64,000 bases of DNA from contig CAMWQM010000001.1 of the NCBI GenBank assembly GCA_947176375.1, forward strand, positions 1-64,000. The letters are read 5' to 3'. Position 1 is the stretch's first letter; every line of letters begins with the position of its first letter. The notes under the pieces were generated by a model, which had not been told where the DNA came from, ran no database searches, and saw only the letters and a list, made by a program, of their open reading frames with translations. A program made the position numbers and the translations under genes. Below are positions 56,760 through 64,000 of this stretch, piece by piece. The stretch comes from an uncultured Helicobacteraceae bacterium. Lineage in GTDB: Bacteria > Campylobacterota > Campylobacteria > Campylobacterales > Helicobacteraceae.

Positions 56760-56970
56760 AAATTTCCTTTTTATAAATAGATTCTCATTTTTAACATAAG
56801 AGATTTAAAAAAACCTTTCTCATAACTATAAGTTTATTTAGGCAAGTTCCTAATCTTAAAACTTAAAAATGATTTTTATTGGTTATGTTTTTTTGCTAAT
56901 TAAAAAGCTAAATATTACAACAACAAAAATAAAAGCTAAAGAAAACACTAAATATTATAGCAAAAGCCCA

Positions 56971-57010
56971 TAAAAGATATGTTAGCTTCAGCGTGAATTT
57001 ATATCTTTTA
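56971..57010 (-). promoter_or_regulatory. Stem-loop between csd and DUF3343
   Basis: TAAAAGATAT (56971–56980) and ATATCTTTTA (57001–57010) are exact inverted repeats. Inside, TTCA and TGAA form a second short stem with a three-base loop. The hairpin starts 22 nt after the csd stop on the minus strand, with TTTT further down. It could be a terminator, attenuator or other RNA element. Confidence 0.4.
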
Positions 57011-57031
57011 GTGGTTTTTATCTAATAAAGC

Positions 57032-58186
57032 CTATTTTCGTGCAATTTCTTTAAGTGCATAAATAGTATACTCTATCTCATCTTTGGTGTTGAAAATTCC
57101 ACTACTTATGCGAATACTTCCACCTTTAGCAAAAGAGCCAATCACTTTATGCGTAGCAGGAGAGCAGTGAAGCCCCACACGAACACAGATTCCAAAGTCC
57201 CTCTCAAGCCTAATTGCTACATTTGAGAGAGATTGATTTATAATATCAAACGACAAAACCCCACGACTTTGCCCTCTTACTTGATATATTTTTATATTAT
57301 TTTCGCCAGAAATTCCATAAATCAAATTTTCCCTTAAATTTGATTTATGTTTTTCAATTTCATTTATACCTTTTTTACTAATCCACTCTAAAGAAGCCTT
57401 AAGCCCAGCTATCCCATGCAGATTCATCGTCCCACTCTCAAATTTATCAGGCAAAGATTCTGGATGAATCTCCTCCTCACTCCTACTTCCTGTCCCACCG
57501 AAAACAAGTGGATTTAGAGATTCCACATCAAAATTAGAAGCCATAGCAAAACCACCCACACCCATAGGAGATAAAAGCCCCTTATGTCCGCTAAAAGCGA
57601 TAAAATCAACCTTGCTCATTACATCACTCATATCTACACAGCCCATACTTTGCGTAGCATCAAGTAAAATCTTTACATTATTTTGCCTTGCAATTTGGCT
57701 TAAAGATTCTAGTGGAGTGATTGCTCCAACTACATTATTAATATGCACACAAGCAAGCAGTTTCGCTCCTTTTAACATATCTTTTGCAACATTCAAATCA
57801 ACCTCACATAATGGAGAGCAAGGAATTTCCCTAATTTCTAAATTTAGCTTATCTTTTAAAGCATTTAATGGACGCTTAATTGCATTATGCTCCATTTGTG
57901 TGGTAACAACTACATCATTTTGCTTTAAAAAACCTTGCAAGATTGTATTGATTGCCATTGTTGCATTGAGCGTAAAAATTACTCTTTTGCTATCTTTTAG
58001 CCCTATTAGATTTGCTAAGAGCTTTCGACTTTGATACAAAATTCGACTTGAAGCAATAGATAGAGAATATGCGCTTCGTCCTGCACTAGCACCGATATTC
58101 TCCATAAAATAGCTAACCGCCTCTCTCACCACTGGAGCTTTTGGAAATGAAGTAGCAGCATTATCAAGATAAATTAACTTTTTCAA
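57032..58186 (-). CDS. Class V aminotransferase: cysteine desulfurase / selenocysteine lyase-like
   Basis: This 384-aa PLP enzyme starts KKLIYLDNAATSFPKAPVVR, the NifS/Csd opening. The PLP lysine is in FSGHKGLLSPMG, and the catalytic cysteine is in CVRVGLHCSPATHK. It should release sulfur or selenium from cysteine or selenocysteine as a persulfide or selenopersulfide. The start is TTG at 58186, preceded by GAGG, seven bases from the yedF stop. The subfamily is the one often encoded with yedE/yedF and DUF3343. Neighbours make selenium handling more likely than Fe–S assembly; whether it prefers selenium is not visible. Confidence 0.88.
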   Translation of the reverse strand: MKKLIYLDNAATSFPKAPVVREAVSYFMENIGASAGRSAYSLSIASSRILYQSRKLLANLIGLKDSKRVIFTLNATMAINTILQGFLKQNDVVVTTQMEHNAIKRPLNALKDKLNLEIREIPCSPLCEVDLNVAKDMLKGAKLLACVHINNVVGAITPLESLSQIARQNNVKILLDATQSMGCVDMSDVMSKVDFIAFSGHKGLLSPMGVGGFAMASNFDVESLNPLVFGGTGSRSEEEIHPESLPDKFESGTMNLHGIAGLKASLEWISKKGINEIEKHKSNLRENLIYGISGENNIKIYQVRGQSRGVLSFDIINQSLSNVAIRLERDFGICVRVGLHCSPATHKVIGSFAKGGSIRISSGIFNTKDEIEYTIYALKEIARK

Positions 58187-58192
58187 ACTGCC

Positions 58193-58408
58193 TCAATCAC
58201 CCTTGATTATATGATAAATCAAATCATTATTATTTTTTTCCTCACTCTTTATCTTATAGCCATAATGCTGTGTCATTCGCTTAATATTATCACTTGAAGC
58301 ACCACAACTACAAAGCACTTTTATTTCTCTCTCGCCTCTCTCACACAATGGCTTGAGGTTTAGCACAGGTTCAGGGCAAGATAACCCTCTAACATCTAAT
58401 TCTATCAC
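58193..58408 (-). CDS. yedF: TusA/SirA-family protein YedF
   Basis: This 71-aa protein starts at GTG 58408, four bases after the yedE stop, with AAGGAG inside the end of yedE. A longer frame upstream is yedE in another phase. The sequence IELDVRGLSCPEPVLNLKPL holds the TusA CPxP motif, whose cysteine carries persulfide. The C-terminal half is a short beta–alpha unit (CGASSDNIKRMTQHYGYKI). YedF members are linked by comparative genomics to selenium use; the C-terminal extension seen in many YedF proteins is missing, so it is a single-domain form. Confidence 0.85.
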   Translation of the reverse strand: MIELDVRGLSCPEPVLNLKPLCERGEREIKVLCSCGASSDNIKRMTQHYGYKIKSEEKNNNDLIYHIIKGD

Positions 58409-58412
58409 TCTA

Positions 58413-59474
58413 CTATATTCTCCTTTCTTTTGCAAAGATTCCAACCAATATACAAAAACCAATCCCAATAAACACAGCCCAAGGGGCATTTGCTCCGATT
58501 CCATTTGGAGAGCTTGCCAAAGCAAAATTATGCGCAAAAGCTGCCCCCACAAGAAGTCCAAATACAAATACTCCTGCATCGCCATCACCCTCACCTGAAA
58601 GCACGAGATGTCTTCCTGGACAGCCTCCTGCTAGAGTAAATGCAATCCCACTTAAAAGCATTCCAAGAAAATTCCAAATAGTATCATTATGTGCGATAGG
58701 CTGATTTGTAAAGCCAGGATTAAAATATCCTAAAACAACATTCATAATAAAAGCACTTATCACAAGAGCAATTACGCCTTGTAAAATATGAGAATCTTTT
58801 AAGATAACTACATCCCGCACTGCTGCAATCATACAGAAACGACTTTTTTGAAATAAAAATCCTAAAAATAATCCAACACCAAGAGAGATAAGAAATGGTG
58901 CGTGCATAGAGCCAGGACCTTTGGCGGAAAATTTGATAGGAGAATTCGAATCTAACAACCCCCAAATAAGCAACACAAAGATTAAAAGAACAAAAATAGG
59001 AAAAGTAAAACCTACAATTTTACTTGCAGGACGATTTCGTCCAAGTGAAAAGCCCCGTTTTAAAAAAAAGATTCCAATTGAAATTCCAACTATAAGCCCA
59101 AATATTCCTGCAATAGCACTAAAATCTCCCGCACTAAATCTAAGCCACATTCGCCATGGACAACCTAAAAATACCAATGCTCCAATCATCGCAAAAACTC
59201 CAAGCATAAAGCGAATTATCGGAGCAGAACCAGCTCTAGGACGAAACTCACCAAAAGCAAATGAAGCAATCAATGCTCCAAAAACTAAACCAATTATCTC
59301 TGGACGAATATACTGCACGATTGCTGCTTGATGAAGCCCAAGCCCTCCTGCAATATCACGCGTAAAACATGCGGCACATACGCCCATATTCCCCGGATTC
59401 CCAAAATACACCAAAATAGGTGCTAAGATTCCAAGTGCAATCCCTGCCAAAATAGGCAACTTTGCTAACCTCAT
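58413..59474 (-). CDS. yedE: YeeE/YedE family transporter, predicted selenium/sulfur carrier
   Basis: This 353-aa membrane protein has about nine to ten hydrophobic segments in two repeated halves. Conserved cysteine stretches are CAACFTRDIAGGLGLHQAA, LGCPWRMWLRFSAGD, KSRFCMIAAVRDVV and GGCPGRHLVLSGEGDGD. In the related TsuA the equivalent cysteines relay thiosulfate through the pore. YedE next to yedF and a class V aminotransferase is the arrangement predicted for selenium uptake. It is the first gene of the set, with a TATAAT promoter about 85 bp upstream. Confidence 0.88.
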   Translation of the reverse strand: MRLAKLPILAGIALGILAPILVYFGNPGNMGVCAACFTRDIAGGLGLHQAAIVQYIRPEIIGLVFGALIASFAFGEFRPRAGSAPIIRFMLGVFAMIGALVFLGCPWRMWLRFSAGDFSAIAGIFGLIVGISIGIFFLKRGFSLGRNRPASKIVGFTFPIFVLLIFVLLIWGLLDSNSPIKFSAKGPGSMHAPFLISLGVGLFLGFLFQKSRFCMIAAVRDVVILKDSHILQGVIALVISAFIMNVVLGYFNPGFTNQPIAHNDTIWNFLGMLLSGIAFTLAGGCPGRHLVLSGEGDGDAGVFVFGLLVGAAFAHNFALASSPNGIGANAPWAVFIGIGFCILVGIFAKERRI

Positions 59475-59541
59475 AATATTTTCCTTAAAAATGTTGTAAT
59501 TAACAGCAGATGAAGAGTTTGTAGAGCTGTTTGCTTGAACC

Positions 59542-59563
59542 TCAAGCTTGAATTGGAATTATA
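59542..59563 (-). promoter_or_regulatory. yedE promoter with overlapping palindrome
   Basis: On the minus strand TATAAT lies at 59563–59558. Immediately downstream, where transcription should start, is the palindrome TCAAGCTTGA (59542–59551), with a further GTTCAAGC half-site beside it (59533–59540). This suggests an operator controlling the selenium/sulfur genes. Confidence 0.35.
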
Positions 59564-59639
59564 ATATAATTTTTATGTTTTAATTTATAAATCTTGCATA
59601 CTTCAATTTGCTTTAAATTCAATGATAAGCATATAGATT

Positions 59640-61052
59640 TTATGATACATAGTTATATAGCAATAATTTTGGCTCTTTTGTAGCGATTAAATACACAATC
59701 TCATTAGCAGAAATTCCATTGTAATATAGTTATCAAGCTGTTTTGGTATATAGTTTTATCATTGTTTATAGTGAACAATCTGTGTATATGGCAAAATCAT
59801 ATACGCTATATCACCATAATAATTTACAAATTTTTGCACAGGATAAGATAGCACTCTATATTGCTACTATAAATCAAACTTATACTCGCCTCATCTCCTA
59901 ACTATATTCAAGAGATAGTAGCCAATATTTGCATTATAAAGTTTGCATATTCATCTTGCTTATTTAGCATTTCCATATATATTTGCAAAGCTAACAAGGG
60001 CATAACAAATAATGCAACAAAACGTGAGATAAAAAATAATAAATCCTTGAAATATGTTATGGTGAGTAGAATCCAAACCAATTATACAAAACAATGCGAT
60101 TAATACTCCAAAACCAATAAACACTCTAGGCTCATAAGAAGTAACTTACAAACCAAATACACACTAAAAGACAAACACAATAAAATGCGACAAAAGCCAA
60201 TATCAATGCAAATGATAAAGCAAAATTCCACCTAGATTTGACAATAAAGCTTAAAATAATGTGATTGCCACACAAATAAAAAGATAAAAATAAGGCATAG
60301 ATTTTAAGTCATTATATAAATATGAAAGATAATTTTTAGATTAAATAGATTCCACTAACAATAGAATCTAGCCAATAAGATGAGCTTGAAACATACAAAT
60401 CAAAAGGAATAACTATAAAAATTTTTATAACAAACTAGCTTCGATAAATGCAATAGCCACCAAATCAAAAAATACTAAACTCTCTCTTAAATTCTGCCTT
60501 TAGATAAAATATAAATATATGCAAAATAGACTCCAAACCCCAAATAGATGCTATTGCTAGCCTGATTAGTGCAGTGGCAAAGCGTTAAAGAAATTACAAT
60601 AATACTTAAAAATAACAACTCTCTTTTTTTAAACAAAAATGGAAAAATCACAAGAAATACATTACTAACCATAAAAGACGCATAAACCTTATATGAAAGA
60701 TTTTGAAAATATGGTCTCAAACCAAGGGAAATAGAAGCAATAACCCCTATAAAATCTATTATATTGCAAAACTTTTCTTAAATATCATTCCACTAATCAC
60801 TAAAATTGCAATAGCAATAAACTGCGTGAATGGCGAAATATCCACAAATTCTTTATGAAGGTCAATCAATCTAAATAAGAATATAATAAAGATTCTACTA
60901 AAATCATTCCAAGTTACATTGCAGAACTCTACATTTCTGTGCTAATCATCTATATAATAAGCATTTGCACAAACTAGCGCACACAAGGTGATAAAATAAA
61001 TCACACACCCAAAGATAAAAACTCTCTTAAAGTTGCTATCATAAAATTTCAC
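59640..61052 (-). pseudogene. Decayed GtrII-like O-antigen glucosyltransferase
   Basis: From a GTG at 61052, the minus strand reads FIFGCVIYFITLCALVCANA then YYIDD and a TAG. Further on are FSRIFIIFLFRLIDLHKEFV, DISPFTQFIAIAILVISGMI, IGVIASISLGLRPYFQNLSY (60720 region), ICYALVSFANIYGNAK and other pieces, separated by stops and shifts. The ANAYYIDD start, P(Y)FLENLSY-like core and FANIYGNA end match GtrII-type membrane glucosyltransferases that modify O-antigen. The open piece 60487–60720 is only part of it. Many lesions make this a dead gene. It follows gatB by 20 bp on the same strand. Confidence 0.6.
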
Positions 61053-61071
61053 TATTAATTTTGCAAATATT

Positions 61072-62499
61072 TTAGGAATCTAGCTTTTGTCTTAATAATT
61101 CATTTACTCTAGCAGGATTTGCACCTTTGGTGCTTTTCATAACTTGCCCCACAAAAAAGCCAAAAAGCTTGTCTTTACCACTTTTATACTCCGCTATTTT
61201 GTCGCTATTTGCTTGTAGAATAGAATCTATCGAAGAAATTATCGCACTATCATCATTTACTTGCTCTAATCCTAGCTCTTTGATTAGAGAATCTACATCG
61301 TTGCTTTGCCTCTCTAGCATCGTATCTAGCAAATCTTTAGCACTTTTTCCACTTATTTTATTTTCATCAATTCGCTTTACTAAAATAGCAAGTCCTTCAG
61401 GCGAGATTCCACAATTTTGAAGATTAATTTCGCCCCTTAACCTACCTAAAAGCTCATTAATTAGCCAAGTAGTGCTGTTTTTCACACTAGCTCCAAACTC
61501 TAACATAGATTCAAAGAAATTTGCCATTTCAAGTGAACTAGTAAGCACTTTTGCGCTATCACTCTTAATTTTTAGTTCATTTATATATCTATTTAGCTTC
61601 TCATCGGGTAGTTCTTTGATATTTATTCCCTCTTTCATTAACTCATCATCTATATGCACACTTAATAAATCAGGATCACTAAAATACCTATAATCTGCAC
61701 TCTCCTCCTTATCCCTCATACTTCTTGTGATACCTTTTTGTGTATCAAAAAGTCTAGTTTCTTGACAAATATCCTCACTATATTTTCCGCTCTCCCACGA
61801 ATCTATCTGCCTTTCAATCTCATAATCAATGGCTTTTTTGATGAATTTAAAACTATTTAAATTCTTGATTTCTACTCTAGTATAAAGTTTTGTATCTCCA
61901 AGTGGGCGGATAGAAACATTCGCATCACATCTAAAACTTCCTTCTTGCATATTTGCATCAGAAATCTCAATAAATCTAACAATAGAATGAAGTTTTTTTA
62001 AATACGCAATAGCCTCATCACTACTTCGCATATCAGGCTCACTCACTATTTCTAAAAGCGGAGTGCAAGCACGATTTAAATCAACTTTAGAATAAGAATC
62101 TTCGTGTATATTTTTCCCTGCATCTTCTTCTAAATGCGCTCTTGTGATATTTATCGTTTTATCTTTCCCATCAACTTCAATTATAAGCTTTCCATTTGCA
62201 ACTATTGGCTTTTCAAATTGACTTATTTGATAAGCTTTTGGTAAATCTGGGTAAAAATAATTTTTCCTAGCAAAGATAGAATCTTGATTGATAGTAGCAT
62301 CAACCGCGCTTCCAAAAGAAATAGCCTTTTTTACCGCCTCTTTATTTAGCACAGGCAAAGCACCTGGCAACCCCAAACAAGTAGGACAAACATTAATATT
62401 TGGCTCATCTCCAAAAGAAGTGGCGCAAGAGCAAAAGATTTTGGTTTTTGTATTTAATTGAACATGGACTTCAAGCCCTATTACTGCTTCAAAACTCAT
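61072..62499 (-). CDS. gatB: Asp-tRNA(Asn)/Glu-tRNA(Gln) amidotransferase subunit B
   Basis: Binds misacylated Glu-tRNA(Gln) or Asp-tRNA(Asn) and phosphorylates it for amide transfer by GatA in GatCAB. It is 475 aa. Conserved parts are [68 protein letters not shown] and the C-terminal YqeY-like tail domain. The two N-terminal cysteine pairs of the zinc site (CSC, CPTC) are present. Helicobacter lacks GlnRS and AsnRS of the usual kind, so this gene is essential. gatA and gatC are not in the window. Confidence 0.96.
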   Translation of the reverse strand: MSFEAVIGLEVHVQLNTKTKIFCSCATSFGDEPNINVCPTCLGLPGALPVLNKEAVKKAISFGSAVDATINQDSIFARKNYFYPDLPKAYQISQFEKPIVANGKLIIEVDGKDKTINITRAHLEEDAGKNIHEDSYSKVDLNRACTPLLEIVSEPDMRSSDEAIAYLKKLHSIVRFIEISDANMQEGSFRCDANVSIRPLGDTKLYTRVEIKNLNSFKFIKKAIDYEIERQIDSWESGKYSEDICQETRLFDTQKGITRSMRDKEESADYRYFSDPDLLSVHIDDELMKEGINIKELPDEKLNRYINELKIKSDSAKVLTSSLEMANFFESMLEFGASVKNSTTWLINELLGRLRGEINLQNCGISPEGLAILVKRIDENKISGKSAKDLLDTMLERQSNDVDSLIKELGLEQVNDDSAIISSIDSILQANSDKIAEYKSGKDKLFGFFVGQVMKSTKGANPARVNELLRQKLDS

Positions 62500-62788
62500 A
62501 TTAGCTACCTTTAGAAATATTGTTTAGAAAATGATTTTTGGATTCTTACAAATTAATCATTAATTTGCAAATATTTTTAGCATAATTCTTAAAAACTTCA
62601 AAACCCTAAATATTAAAAATTTAAGAGATCTAGCAGAATCTAAAAGTTTCTAATACTTTAGCTTCTAAAAAACCTACTCATCCACTTTTGCATAATGCAA
62701 AAGAAACTATGGATAGAACTACTTTACTTACAAAAACTAAAAAATAAATTTATCAACAAATATTTGAAATATCATAGTTTTTAGAGAT

Positions 62789-63265
62789 TTAAAATCGCTC
62801 TATTGCTACAACTCCACTTCTAACTATCTCTTTTGGCTTAAATTTCTTTAATGCCCCAACCAAACTATCAATCCTAGATGGCTTATCTGTGGCAACTACA
62901 ATTATATACTTTTCATTTGCATTTGCAATCTTGCCATTGTAGGCTCTAGATATCACTTCAATATCTGCTAGTGCCTCACTTATTGGAATCTTTATTAAGA
63001 TAGTTTCTTTCTCTAGCATATTATCGTCTTCTATTACGCTTAAAACTGGTATTAGCTTATTTAGCTGTTTTACAATCTGCTCTAGCACCTTCTCATCGCC
63101 ACTTGTAACAATCGTAATCTTTGATAAACTCTCATCTTGCATAGGTGCTACTGTGAGAGATTCTATATTATATCCTCTTCCTGCAAAAAGCCCTGAAATC
63201 CTAGCCAAAACGCTATGTTCATTTAAAACACTAACTGAAATAACTCGTCTCTTTTTCACAACCAC
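62789..63265 (-). CDS. ilvH: Acetolactate synthase small (regulatory) subunit
   Basis: This 158-aa regulatory subunit confers valine feedback inhibition on the large subunit and raises its activity. An N-terminal ACT domain is visible, with RRVISVSVLNEHSVLARISG and FAGRGYNIESLTVAP; the C-terminal domain includes VISRAYNGKIANANEKYIIV. It begins four bases after the large subunit gene ends, on the same strand. Branched-chain amino acid synthesis. Confidence 0.95.
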   Translation of the reverse strand: MVVKKRRVISVSVLNEHSVLARISGLFAGRGYNIESLTVAPMQDESLSKITIVTSGDEKVLEQIVKQLNKLIPVLSVIEDDNMLEKETILIKIPISEALADIEVISRAYNGKIANANEKYIIVVATDKPSRIDSLVGALKKFKPKEIVRSGVVAIERF

Positions 63266-63269
63266 ACTC

Positions 63270-64000
63270 CTAATTTAACATCATATTATAAATCGCTTCG
63301 CCACTTGGCACCATAGGGAAAACAGATTCCATTCTATCAATCTTAACATCAATTAAACATACTTTTTTAGACTTGATAGCACTATTTAACGCATTAATAA
63401 ATTCATCTTTATTTCTAACATTATAACCCTCGCCACCAAAAGATTGCGCTAGTTTGACAAAATCTGGCTGAGTCTTCAAATCCACGCTAGAGTATCGCTC
63501 CTCATAGAAAAAGGTCTGCCACTGCCTGACCATTCCTAAATAATTATTATTTAAAATGATATTTATAACTGCGATATTTTGCTCAACACAAGTCATAAGC
63601 TCTTGTATATTCATCATAATTGAGCCATCACCTGTGAAATTTATAGATAATAAATCCTGCTGTGCAATTTTAGCACCAATTGCCGCTGGAAGCCCAAAGC
63701 CCATAGTCCCTAATCCACCGCTTGTAATAAACTCTCTTTGCCTAGAAAATGGATAAAATTGTGCAACCCACATTTGATGCTGCCCTACATCTGTTGAAAT
63801 TATGGCTTTTCCTTTCACAATTTCCGCAGTCTTTTGAATAACCCATTGTGGCTTTAAAATATCTTTAGAATCTTCATATCTAAAAGTGTGCTTTGTCTTA
63901 TAAGATTCCACAATTTCAAGCCATTTTTTATTCTTATTCTTATCAAAGCCTGCTAGATTCTTGTTTAACTCTTCTAGCACATTTTTCAAATCCCCAACTA
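63270..64000 (-). CDS. ilvB: Acetolactate synthase large subunit (3' part; gene continues past the window)
   Basis: Makes 2-acetolactate or 2-aceto-2-hydroxybutyrate from pyruvate, using thiamine pyrophosphate, Mg and FAD. Only the C-terminal 243 residues or so are in the window. They include STDVGQHQMWVAQFYPFSRQ, the TPP motif FTGDGSIMMNIQELMTCVEQ to NNNYLGMVRQWQ, and a C-terminal FPMVPSGEAIYNMML. The frame is open to the window edge, so an internal Met near 63989 is not the start. It is followed by ilvH after four bases. Confidence 0.95.
   Translation of the reverse strand, partial: VGDLKNVLEELNKNLAGFDKNKNKKWLEIVESYKTKHTFRYEDSKDILKPQWVIQKTAEIVKGKAIISTDVGQHQMWVAQFYPFSRQREFITSGGLGTMGFGLPAAIGAKIAQQDLLSINFTGDGSIMMNIQELMTCVEQNIAVINIILNNNYLGMVRQWQTFFYEERYSSVDLKTQPDFVKLAQSFGGEGYNVRNKDEFINALNSAIKSKKVCLIDVKIDRMESVFPMVPSGEAIYNMMLN

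Noticed and set aside
58193-58594. Long version of yedF starting at 58594
   Set aside because: The first 62 codons overlap yedE out of frame and are not TusA-like; the GTG at 58408 has a ribosome-binding site and gives the normal length.
58720-58965. Minus-strand 81-aa frame inside yedE
   Set aside because: A different phase of the same strand within a gene with strong conserved motifs; a shadow.

Overview
This 64 kb window is AT-rich chromosomal DNA that looks like the genus Helicobacter (Campylobacterota), probably an enterohepatic species. The evidence is gene content and order: pyrD–M16 protease–dapA–SDR–pgsA … htrA, the four-subunit porCDAB pyruvate:ferredoxin oxidoreductase, purA with a FliJ-like gene and motE, flgH–pseF–pseG flagellar glycosylation genes, pta–ackA, CcoS, and homopolymeric G/C contingency tracts. 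The species cannot be named from the sequence alone.

Layout. 1–8.4 kb is a defence island: a Type III restriction-modification locus (mod … res) that holds four tightly coupled genes between its two subunits. These are a two-TM SLATT protein, a SMODS/CD-NTase (together a minimal CBASS-like pair), a truncated RhuM and a full RhuM. 8.4–12.9 kb has a divergent oxidoreductase/HxlR pair, decayed dprA and ruvX, and a phase-variable GT2 glycosyltransferase in the OFF frame. 13–16.7 kb is aspA–dcuA–tauE (anaerobic aspartate/fumarate use). 17.7–26 kb is a housekeeping block: pyrD, M16 peptidase, dapA, FabL-type reductase, pgsA, rseP, yggS, htrA. 27–30.3 kb is porCDAB on the minus strand. 31.5–33.9 kb has a hypoxanthine-DNA glycosylase and a phase-OFF GT8 glycosyltransferase. 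34.5–37.1 kb has tRNA-Ser(GCU) and pta–ackA. 37.5–39.7 kb is motE, a fliJ-like gene and purA. 40–41.6 kb is a frameshifted HinfI/CcrM-like (GANTC-type) adenine methyltransferase. 42–45.4 kb has a small secreted protein, yqeY and flgH–pseF–pseG. 46.6–55 kb has an alcohol dehydrogenase, a CNNM/CorC-like protein, decayed Sel1-repeat DNA and the alaS–ccoS–flavoprotein operon. 55.5–59.5 kb has ogt and a selenium/sulfur trafficking set (yedE–yedF–csd and DUF3343). 59.6–64 kb has a decayed GtrII-like gene, gatB, ilvH and the 3' part of ilvB.

How the genes fit together. POR feeds acetyl-CoA into Pta–AckA, AspA/DcuA supports fumarate respiration, and the pse genes make pseudaminic acid for flagellin. 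The surface-glycan genes are all off or dead: two contingency glycosyltransferases out of frame, and a ruined GtrII-like gene. Competence also looks impaired, since only a frameshifted dprA tail remains. GATTC/GAATC (GANTC) is visibly enriched in the window, while the resident gene that most resembles a GANTC methyltransferase carries three frameshifts. Many intergenic stretches of 0.5–2 kb hold fragments of former genes, so this is a genome undergoing decay, or an assembly with some homopolymer errors; in-frame stop codons in several relics favour real decay.

The strongest candidates for something new are the CBASS-like pair nested inside a Type III R-M operon, the palindromic element inserted in frame into mod, and the GANTC enrichment beside a broken GANTC-type methyltransferase.
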